A DNA stretch of 64,000 nucleotides, from contig NW_026623050.1 in assembly GCF_023065955.2 (NCBI RefSeq), forward strand, positions 24,572,501 to 24,636,500, given 5' to 3'. A program made the translations under genes and the position numbers. Shown one piece after another: positions 23,472-32,852 of the stretch. Source of the DNA: Ursus arctos. Its lineage: Eukaryota; Chordata; Mammalia; Carnivora; Ursidae. Numbering within the stretch: position 1 is the first letter of the stretch; every line of letters starts with the position of its first letter. A model generated the notes under the pieces. That model worked only from the letters and a program-made list of their open reading frames with translations. It was not told the origin of the DNA and made no database searches.

Positions 23472-26400
23472 ATGGCAACATTAAAATCATATCTCTCAGT
23501 AATCAGTCTTAATGTAAATGGTTTGAACCATCCCATAAACGCCACAGGGTTGCAGATTGGATAAAAAGAAATGACCCATCCATTTGCTGTCTACAAGAGA
23601 CTCATTTCAAACCCAAAGATGCATTCAGACTGAGAGTAAGGGGATGGAGTACCATCTTTCACGCAAATGGACCTCAAAAGAAAGCTGGGGTAGCAATTCT
23701 CATATCAGATAAATTGGATTTTAAACTAGAGACTATAGTTAGAGACGCAGAAGGGCACTATATTATTCTTAAGGGAAGTATTCAACAAGTGGATATGACA
23801 ATTATAAATATATATGCCCCCAACAGGGGAGCAGCAAGATACACAAGCCAACTCTTAACCAGAATAAAGAGACATATAGATAAAAATACATTAATAGTAG
23901 GGGACCTCAACACTCCACTATCAGAAATAGACAGAACACCCTGGCAAAAACTAAGCAAAGAATCAAAGGCTTTGAATGCCATACTCGACGAGTTGGACCT
24001 CATAGATATATATAGAACACTACACCCCAGAACAAAAGAATACTCATTCTATTCTAATGCCCATGGAACATTCTCAAGAATAGACCATGTTCTGGGACAC
24101 AAAACAGGTCTCAACCGATACCAAAAGATTGAAATTATCCCCTGCATATTCTCAGACCACAACGCTCTGAAATTGGAACTCAACCACAAGGAAAAATTTG
24201 GAAGAAACTCAAACACTTGGAGACTAAGAACCATCCTGCTCAGGAATGACTCGATACACCAGGAAATCAAAAATCAAATTAAACAATTTATGGAGACCAA
24301 TGAGAATGAAAATACAACAGTCCAAAACCTATGGGATACTGCAAAGGCAGTCCTAAGGGGGAAATACATAGCCATCCAAGCCTCACTCAAAAGAATAGAA
24401 AAATCTAAAATGCAGTTTTTATATTCTCACCTCAAGAAGCTGGAACAGCAACAGAGGGACAGGCCTAATCCACGCACGAGGAAGCAGTTGACCAAAATTA
24501 GAGCTGAAATCAATCAAGCAGAAACCAGAAGTACAGTAGAGCAGATCAACAGGACTAGAAGCTGGTTCTTTGAGAGAATCAATAAAATTGACAGACCACT
24601 GGCAAGACTTATCCAAAAGAAAAGAGAAAGGACCCAGATTATTAAAATTATGAATGAAAAAGGAGAGGTCACGACGAGCACCATTGAAATTGGAAGGATT
24701 ATTAGAAATTTTTATCAACAGCTATATGCCAATAAACTAAGCAATCTGGAAGAGATGGAATCCTTCCTGGAAACCTATAAACTACCAAGATTGAAACCGG
24801 AAGAAATTGATTCCTTAAACAGGCCAATTAATTATGAAGAGATTGAGTCAGTGATAAACAACCTTCCAAATAACAAAACTCCAGGCCCGGACGGTTTTCC
24901 TGGGGAATTCTACCAAACATTCAAAGAAGAAATAATACCTATTCTCCTAAAGCTATTTCAAAAAATAGAAACAGAAGGAAAGCTACCAAACTCATTCTAT
25001 GAGGCCAATATTACCTTGATCCCCAAACCAGGCAAAGACCCCATCAAAAAGGAGAATTACAGACCGATTTCCCTAATGAATATGGACGCCAAAATCCTCA
25101 ACAAGATACTTGCTAATAGAATCCAACAGTACATTAAAAGGATTATCCATCACGATCAAGTGGGATTCATACCTGGGGTACAAGCGTGGTTCAATATTCG
25201 CAAATCAATCAGCGTGATACATCATATCAACAAGAAAAGACTCAGGAACCATATGATCCTCTCAATCGATGCCGAAAAAGCATTTGACAAAATACAGCAT
25301 CCTTTCCTGATTAAAACCCTTCAGAGTGTAGGAATAGAAGGTACATTTCTCAATCTCATAAAAGCCATCTATGAAAAGCCTACTGCAAATATTATTCTCA
25401 ATGGGAAAAAGCTGGAAGCCTTTCCCTTAAGATCAGGAACTCGACAAGGATGCCCACTCTCGCCACTATTATTCAACATAGTACTAGAAGTCCTTGCAAC
25501 AGCAATCAGACGACAAAAAGGGATCAAAGGTATTCAAATTGGCAAAGAAGAAGTCAAAATGTCTCTCTTTGCAGATGACATGATACTCTATATGGAAAAC
25601 CCAAAAGAAGCCACTCCCAAACTATTAGAAGTTATAGAGCAATTCAGTAATGTGGCAGGATACAAAATAAATGCTCAGAAATCAGTTGCATTTCTATACA
25701 CGAATAACGAGACCGAAGAAAGAGAAATTAGGGAATCCATCCCATTTACAATAGCACCAAAAACCATACGTTACCTTGGAATTAACTTAACCAGAGACGT
25801 AAAGGACCTATATTCTAGAAACTATAAATCACTCTTGAAAGACATTGAGGAAGACATAAAAAGATGGAAAGATATTCCATGCTCATAGATCGGAAGAATT
25901 AACATAGTTAAAATGTCCATGCTACCCAGAGCAATCTACACTTTCAATGCTATCCCGATCAAAATACCGAGGACATTTTTCAAAGAACTGGAACAAACAG
26001 TCCTTAAATTTGTATGGAAACAGAAAAGGCCCCGAATCTCCAAGGAACTGTTGAAAAGGAAAAACAAAGCTGGGGGCATCACAATGCCAGATTTCGAGCT
26101 GTACTACAAAGCTGTGATCACAAAGACAGCATGGTACTGGCACAAAAACAGACACATAGACCAGTGGAACAGAATAGAGAGCCCAGAAATGGACCCTCGG
26201 CTCTTTGGGCAACTAATATTTGATAAAGCAGGAAAAAACATCCGGTGGGAAAAAGACAGTCTCTTCAATAAATGGTGCTGGGAAAATTGGACAGCTACAT
26301 GCAAAAGAATGAAACTTGACCACTCTCTCACACCATACACAAAAATAAACTCCAAATGGATGAAAGACCTCGATGTGAGACAGGAATCCATCAAAATTCT

Positions 26401-27283
26401 AGAGGAGAACATAGGCAGCAACCTCTACGACATCGGCCAAAGCAATCTTTTTCATGACACATCCCCAAAGGCAAGAGAAACAAAAGATAAAATGAATTTA
26501 TGGGACTTCATCAAGATTAAAAGTTTCTGCACATCCAAGGAAACAGTCAGAAAAACTAAGAGGCAGCCCACGGAATGGGAGAATATATTTGCAAATGTCA
26601 CTACAGATAAAGGACTGGTATCCAAGATCTACAAAGAACTTCTCAAACTCAATACACGAGAAACAAATAAACAAATCAAAAAATGGGCAGAAGATATGAA
26701 CAGACACTTTTCCAATGAAGACATACAAATGGCTAACAGACACATGAAAAAATGTTCAAAATCATTAGCCATCAAGGAAATTCAAATCAAAACCACACTG
26801 AGATACCACCTTACGCCAGTTAGAATGGCAAAAATAGACAAGGCAAGAAACAACAATTGTTGGAGAGGATGTGGAGAAAGGGGATCCCTCCTACATTGTT
26901 GGTGGGAATGCAAGTTGGTACAGCCACTCTGGAAAACAGCGTGGAGGTCCCTTAAAAAGTTAAAAATTGAGCTACCCTATGATCCAGCCATTGCACTACT
27001 GGGTGTTTACCCCAAAGATACAGACGTAGTGAAGAGAAGGGCCATATGCACCCCAATGTTCATAGCAGCAATGTCCACAATAGCTAAATTGTGGAAGGAG
27101 CCGAGATGCCCTTCAACAGATGACTGGATTAAGAAGTTGTGGTCCATATATACAATGGAATATTACTCAGCTATCAGAAAGAACGAGTTCTCAACATTTG
27201 CTACAACATGGACAGCACTGGAGGAGATAAGTCAAACAGAGAAAGACAACTATCATATGATTTCTCTCATCTATGGAACATAA
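23472..27283 (+). pseudogene. L1 ORF2p (endonuclease-reverse transcriptase), two lesions
   Basis: Nearly complete ORF2 from the ATG at 23472 to the TAA at 27283, about 1,270 codons as in other L1s. Endonuclease motifs are visible: NVNGLN, CLQETHF, GDLNTP, SRIDH and SDHNA. The reverse transcriptase carries [24 protein letters not shown] and the catalytic FADD (25564-25575). The Cys/His-rich C-terminus reads [18 protein letters not shown] (about 26860-26913). Lesions: a one-base loss near 23539 (compare 'ataaaatgccacagg' in the copy at 29888 with 'ataaacgccacagg' here) and a TAG at 25886-25888 where the copy at 30675 has TGG. The open blocks are from the shift to 25888 and 25913-27283. ORF2p nicks target DNA and reverse-transcribes L1 RNA there; this copy should not make a full protein. 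Confidence 0.93.
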
Positions 27284-27572
27284 GAACTAGGATGATCAGT
27301 AGGGGAAGAAAGGGATAAAGAAAGGGGGGGTAATCAGAAGGGGGAATGAAACATGAGAGACTATGGACTATGAGAAACAAACTGAGGACTTCAGAGGGGA
27401 GGGGGGGTGGGGGAATGGGATAGACCGGTGATGGGTAGTAAGGAGGGCACGTATTGCATGGTGCACTGGGTGTTATACACAACTAATGAATCATCGAGCC
27501 TTACATCGGAAACCGGGGATGTACTGTATGGTGACTAACATAATATAATAAAAAATCATTAAAAAAAAAAAA
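27284..27572 (+). other. L1 3' UTR with G-rich tract and poly-A
   Basis: Two G-rich polypurine stretches, at about 27302-27345 and 27397-27418. The second has four or more G-runs close together, a G-quadruplex pattern. The element ends with the L1 terminal motif 'tgtactgtatggtgacta', an AATAAA-like 'aataaaaaatc' and an A-rich tail. Confidence 0.8.
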
Positions 27573-27590
27573 AAGAAGTAAGCAAAGCAA

Positions 27591-28119
27591 TTTGGGATTA
27601 AGTATATTTTAGTCCATATGTTGCTTAGTTGTCAACACAAACCCAACAGTCTGATGATCTGCAGTGAAATCAGTCACCCGAACAATCAAATAATTTGGTA
27701 AAACACCCTTAGCATGTTTTTTATGTGATATCCTAAACAGTTAAGATGTAAGTTTTTATTTTCATTCTTTTATTACAATGCTAAGCTGATAAAGAACTTG
27801 ACATAAATTTGAGACAGGTGAATACAATTACATCTTTCCTTCTTATTTAAGTATCTCACAGGAACTACTGGTTATAAAGTTAAACATCATTCACTAATCA
27901 TCACTATATGAACGCAGGTGTAGAGAGTTTAATATCCACTGGTTCAGGTATCATAGTTTGTTTAGTGACTAAATTCCTCATTTACATTTCTTATTTATAT
28001 GGTATTTGTCTCAAAAGTTAAATGCAACACAAATTCCAAAGAATTTGCTCTTTGGATCCCTGTTGTAATTCAGTCATAATGCATTTTTTTTTTTTTTTTG
28101 CCATTTTGAACATACTAGT
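27591..28119. other. Unassigned sequence, no gene seen
   Basis: AT-rich DNA following the right target duplication, with a T-run at about 28086-28100. No recognisable repeat or coding pattern. Confidence 0.45.
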
Positions 28120-28840
28120 TCTATTTAAGTTCTTACACCTGCTTCTAGATTTTTTAAAAAAAATATTCCATTTACTGTTTTTGAAAAGGTAAAATACTCA
28201 AGTGGTTCAATCATGAAAAAGTACAAAATAGCATACTCCCTCCCATCTATGTACCCATCTACACAGTTCCTACCCTCCTCCAATAGACAACCAGTGTTAT
28301 TAATTTCTGGTTTATCCTTCCAGAGATTTTTAAGATGCACATAAAGCATAGTATATATTTTTCTATTTCTTATTCTATCCAAATATTGTTCTTTAATTTC
28401 ACTTCCTTTTTTATTTAATGATGTACCCTAAAGACACTTCCAGATCAGTATAAAAGAGCATATCCATTCTCTTTTAGTTGCATAGTATTCTTTTGAATGA
28501 ACGTACCATAATTTATAAAACAGTCCCCTATTGCTAGACCTCTAGTTTGCTTCCAATCCTTTGACAAACAATGCTATAGTAAATTATCTTGTAAATAATT
28601 ACACAAATGTAAATCTGTAAGGTAAGTTCCTAGAGGTTGATTTGGTGGGTCACGGGATATGTGCATTTATAACTGTCATTACCAGTGCCAAAATGCCCTC
28701 TAAACAGTTGTACCAATTTCCACTCTCATCAGCAATGTATGAAAGTGCCTGTTTCCCCACATCCTTACCAACATGAAACACTGTTATTAAACTGTTATCT
28801 TTTGCCAAACTAGTAAAAAATGATATCTCAATGTAGTTTT
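28120..28840 (-). mobile_element. Ancient L1M-type 3' part
   Basis: On the plus strand the landmarks 'gttgcatagtattcttttgaat', 'accataatttataaaacagtcccctattg', 'tcctagaggttgatttggtgggtc' and 'gtgcctgtttccccacatcc' occur in the order expected of the complement of an old L1M 3' end. Much more diverged than the neighbouring young L1s. Confidence 0.65.
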
Positions 28841-28971
28841 TTTCAAGATTTATTTTATTTATTTGAGAGAGAGAGAGTGCGCGAACAGGAGGAGAGAGAG
28901 AGGGAGACAGAGAATCCCAAGTAGGTTCTACATCCAGTGTAGAGCACAATGTGGAGCTCAACCCCACAACC
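28841..28971 (-). mobile_element. CAN-SINE, head lost at an L1 junction
   Basis: Minus-strand SINE tail and body ('atttgagagagagagagtgcgc' to 'gagctcaaccccacaaccct'). The tRNA-like head is missing; the sequence passes at 28971 directly into L1 ORF1. A deletion or a junction event removed the rest. Confidence 0.85.
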
Positions 28972-29815
28972 CTCTGCCACAGAACTAATGAATATGGATA
29001 TAACCAAATTGTCAGAAATGGATTTCAGGGCAACAGCTGTCAAGATGATGTATAGGCTTGAGAAAAATATTCACAAAAATATAGAATCTTAAAGGGCTGA
29101 AATGAGAACAAATTGGCGGAAATTAAGAATTCTATGAATCAAAGGCAGTCTAAACTGGATGCTCTAACTGCCAGGGTAAATGAAGCAGAAGAATGAATTA
29201 GTGAGTTAGAGGATGAGATGATAGAACAGAAGGAAAGAGAAGAAGCATGGGTAAAGAAACTCCATTTTCAAGAAAAAAGGCTATGGGATATTACTGACTC
29301 AATGAAACGTTCCAATGTCAGAATCATCAGCATCCCCAAGGGGGTGGAGAGAGAAAGAGGTCTAGAAGAGATATTTCAACAAACTGTAACTGAGAACTTC
29401 CCTAATCTGATGAAGGAAACAAGGATTAGTGTCCAAGAGGCAGAGAGGACCCCTCCCAAGACAAACGGGAACAGACCAACACCATGACATATAATAGTAC
29501 AATTCGCAAATCTTAGATCCAAGGAAACAATCTTGAAAGTGGCAAGGAGGGAGAGATTCCTCATGTACAGAGGGAGGAACATCAGAGGAATGTCAGTCTT
29601 GTCTAAAGAGACCTGGCAAGCCAGAAAGGGCTGGCAAGATGTATTCAAAGCACTAAGTGAGAAGAACATGCAGCCAAGGATCCTTTATCCAGCAAAGGCT
29701 GTCATTCAGAATGGATGGAGAGAGAAGAAGCTTCCAAGACCGGCAGAAACTGAAAGAATAAGTGACCACCAAGCCAGCCCTATGAGAAATATTAAGGGGG
29801 GTTCTATAAAAGTAA
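28972..29815 (+). pseudogene. L1 ORF1 remnant
   Basis: Follows ORF1p from SATELMNMDITKLSEMDF through the coiled coil, RRM and C-terminal ILYPAKAVIQNG motif. A TAA near 29090 cuts the coiled coil, further stops lie near 29195 and 29485, and a shift in the C-terminal domain ends the similarity out of frame. The longest open stretches are 29218-29487 and 29533-29865. Non-functional relative of the ORF1 at 22458. Confidence 0.8.
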
Positions 29816-29887
29816 AAAGACCCCAAGAATGGTACAGAACAAAAATTTACAGAGACAATCTATAGAAACAGGGACTTCACAGGCAAC

Positions 29888-30674
29888 GTGACAAAATTAA
29901 AATCATCTCTCTCAATAATCACTCTCAATGTGAATGACCTAAATGCTCCCATAAAATGCCACAGGGTTGCAGACTGGATAAAAAGACATGACCCATCCAT
30001 ATGCTGTCTACAAGAGACTCATTTTGAACCTAAAGATACATCCAGACTGAAAGTAAAGGGATGGAGAACCATTTTTCAGGCCAACAGACCTCAAAAGAAA
30101 GCTGGGGTAGCAATTCCTATATCAGACAAATTAGATTTTAAGCTAAAGACTGTAGTTAGAGAAACAGAAGCACACTATATTATTCTTAAAGGACGTATCC
30201 AACAAGAGGATCTAACAATTATAAATATCCATGCCCCCAACAATGGAGCAGCCAACTACATAAGCCAACTCTTAATCAGAATAAAGAGACGTATAGAAAA
30301 GAATACGTTAATAGTAGGGGACTGCAACATTCCACTCTCAGCAACAGATGGATCATCTAAGCCAAAAATCAACAAAGAAACAAGAGCTTTGAATGACATA
30401 CTGGACCAGATGGACCTCATAGATAATAAACTGAACACTACACCCTAGAACAACAAAACACTCATTCTTTTCGAATGCACATGGAACTTTCTCCAGAATA
30501 GACCATATACTGGGTCACAAAACAGGTCTCAACCGAAACCAAAAGACTGAGATTATTCCCTGCATATTCTCAGACTACAATGCGTTGAAACTGGAACTCA
30601 ATCACAAGGAAAAATTTGGGAGAAACTCAAACACTTGAAAACTAAGAACCATCCTGCTTAAGAATGATTGGGTA
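29888..30674 (+). pseudogene. L1 ORF2 N-terminal endonuclease fragment
   Basis: The codon at the ORF2 start is GTG (29888) instead of ATG. The frame is open for 186 codons: [36 protein letters not shown], and GDCNIPLSATD where active copies carry GD-N-P. It then breaks at about 30440 by a shift and stops. The rest of the endonuclease can be followed to 30674. No reverse transcriptase is present. This would be the DNA-nicking domain of ORF2p. Confidence 0.85.
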
Positions 30675-31673
30675 GAGAAAAGATGGCGGAGTAGTAGGGG
30701 ACCCCTTTTTCAGCTGGTCAGTCGAGTCGGCTGGATATCTACCAGATCAACCTGAACACCCACGAAATCAGCCTGAGACGCAGGAAGATACATCTAGATT
30801 TCTACAAATGAACATCTCCAGCACTGAATACTGAGGTACGAACTGGGGAGCTCTGAATCCGCGTACAGATATCGGAAGATAAACAGAAGGGGGAGGGAGC
30901 CGACGCACTCAGGCGCTGGGAAGTGGTAGCCACCTGCACTGGGGAGTGGGCCGGACTCGTGGACTGGCACCCGCAAGAGAGCAGACTGAGACTGTGATCC
31001 TGGGAACACGCGCGTGACCAGACTGAAAACCGGAGCTCCGGAGCGCTCACTGGAACGGGACTAAAACCTGGAGCTCGGGAGCGCATGCGTGACCAGACTG
31101 AAACCGGCACTCCAGAGCACACGCGAATCACACTGAAACAGGGAGCGCGGGAGTGCGCGCAGGAACCAGGGGCAGCTGGCAGTATTAGAAGCACAAAGGA
31201 CAGAAACGTGCCGGCCCTGGAAGTGAGGGATGGGAGAGCAGCTGTGGGGTGCACAACCCACGATGCTGCAGGGTTTTTAGCAGCACCGACAGAAACAGAG
31301 TTAAAGTGGCCAAGAGAGCTCAGTGGAGATCAGACTGTGATCTCTCTGTTCTGAGACAGAGGCTGGGTTTTGGCCACTGCTGCTCTGACTCTCAGAAGAG
31401 TCACAGAAAACCGCCAGAGAAAGCCGCCAGAGAACAAAAGCCCGGAAATACCAGCTCACGTTGTGCCCATCCCCATCCCCCCTTGCAGGGCCAGGGCGAC
31501 TCTACCCACACAGGGTTGCCTGAGTATCAGTGTGGCAGGCCCCTCCCCCAGAAGGCAGGCTGAAAAAATCAAGAAGCCCACATCCCTAAGGTCCCTATAA
31601 AACAAGTGCACACTGCCTGGGTCCTGGTCAACAATTTGGGCTCTGTGCATCCCCGCAACCTCCCCTTATCAGA
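30675..31673 (+). promoter_or_regulatory. L1 5' UTR with ~37-bp tandem units
   Basis: CpG-rich. Between about 30982 and 31160 a unit of roughly 36-38 bases recurs about five times, each with a 'cagactgaaacc'-like core (30982, 31018, 31055, 31093, 31129) and a 'ggagcgc'-like end. The L1 at 21403 has fewer such units. Tandem promoter units are known from other L1 families; promoter activity here is inferred. Confidence 0.72.
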
Positions 31674-32780
31674 ATGACGAGGAGGAGAAACCCTCAGCAA
31701 AGAAAGGAGACAAAGACTGTGGCCTCTGCTACAGAAATGATGGATATGGATATAACCAAATTGTTAGAAATGGAGTTCAGAGTAACAATGGTCAAGATGA
31801 TGTGTAGGCTTGAAAAAAACATTAACAAAAATATTAACCAGAATACAGAATCTCTAAGGGTGGAAATGAGAACGAATCTGGCAGAAATTAAAAATGCTAT
31901 GAATCAAATGCAGTCAAAACAAGATGCTCTGACGGCCAGGGTAAATGAGGCAGAAGACCGAATTAGTGAATTGGAGGATGGGATGGTAGAAGAGAAAGTT
32001 AAAACAGAAACTTGGCTCAAAAAAAATCCAATCTCAAGAATGTAGATTACAGGAGGGATGCCTGGGTGGCACAGCGGTTAAGCATCTGCCTTCGGCTCTG
32101 GGCGTGATCCCCGCGTTATGGGATCGAGCCCCACATCAGGCTCCTCCGCTATGAGCCTGCTTCTTCCTCTCCCACTCCCCCTGCCTGTGTTCCCTCTCTC
32201 GCTGGCTGTCTCTATCTGTGTCAAATACATAAATAAATTCTTTAAAAAAAATGTAGATTACCAGAGATTACTGACTCAATGAAACGTTCCAATGTCAGAA
32301 TCATTGGCACCCCTGAGGGGGTGGAGAAAGAGAGAGGTCTAGAAGAGATATTTGAACAAATTGTAGCTGAGAACTTCCCTAATCTGGCAAAGGAAACAAG
32401 CATTCGTGCCCAAGAGGCAGAGAGGACCCCTCCCAAGGTCAATGAGAACAGACCTACACCATGTCACGTCATAGTGCAATTCGCAAATATTAGATCCAAG
32501 GATACAGTATTGAAAGCAGCCAGGGGGAATAAAATCCTTACGTACAGAGGGAAAAATATCAGAATAACATCAGACCTGTGACAGAGACCTGGCAGGATAG
32601 GAAGGGTTGGCAGGGTATTTTCAAAGCTCTGAGAAGAACATGCAGCCAAGGATCCTTTATCCAGCAAGGCTGTCATTCAGAATTGATGGAGAGATAAGGA
32701 CCTTCCAGGATCGGCAGAAACTGAAGGAATTTGTAACCACCAAACCAGCCCTATGTGAGCTATTAAGGGGGGTTCTATAA
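31674..32780 (+). pseudogene. L1 ORF1 interrupted by a SINE
   Basis: Begins MTRRRNPQQRKETKTVASATEMMDMDITKLLEMEF, the expected ORF1p N-terminus, and stays open through the coiled coil to 32045. A CAN-SINE (32051-32249) then splits it. The RRM resumes at about 32279 (MKRSNVRIIGTPEGVEKERGLEEIF). A TGA at 32579-32581 and a shift near 32620 break the C-terminal domain, whose end (tail near 32750, TAA at 32778) is still recognisable. Non-functional. Confidence 0.88.
32051..32249 (+). mobile_element. CAN-SINE inside L1 ORF1
   Basis: Head 'ggatgcctgggtggcacagcgg', complete body, and tail 'aaatacataaataaattcttta'. The host sequence aatgtagattac is duplicated at 32039-32050 and 32250-32261. It inserted after this L1 did. 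Confidence 0.95.
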
Positions 32781-32852
32781 AAGTAAAAAGGCCCCAAGAG
32801 TGATACAGAACAGAAATTTACAATCTATAGAAACAGGGACTTCACAGGCAAC

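Larger units (their letters stand above)
21403..27572 (+). mobile_element. Young near-full-length L1
   Basis: Complete order: 5' UTR (21403-22457, with a later SINE), ORF1 (22458-23399), a 72-base spacer, ORF2 (23472-27283), 3' UTR and an A-rich tail ending at 27572. The 5' end lacks the first few tens of bases seen in the L1 at 30675 ('agatggcggagtag...'), so it is slightly 5'-truncated. A perfect 18-base target duplication flanks it. ORF1 is open. ORF2 has one shift near its start and one nonsense codon. Confidence 0.96.
28972..30674 (+). mobile_element. L1 fragment: ORF1 to endonuclease, both ends cut
   Basis: Begins inside ORF1 ('ctctgccacagaactaatg', about codon 17) and stops abruptly in ORF2 at 'aagaatgattgggta', 240-250 codons in. 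It joins the 5' end of the next L1 with no poly-A between. It has no target duplication of its own that I can see. Confidence 0.85.

Noticed and set aside
28080..28105. T-run as a transcription terminator or retrocopy tail
   Set aside because: No gene or retrocopy adjoins it on the expected side; probably a simple T-run beside an old L1M fragment.
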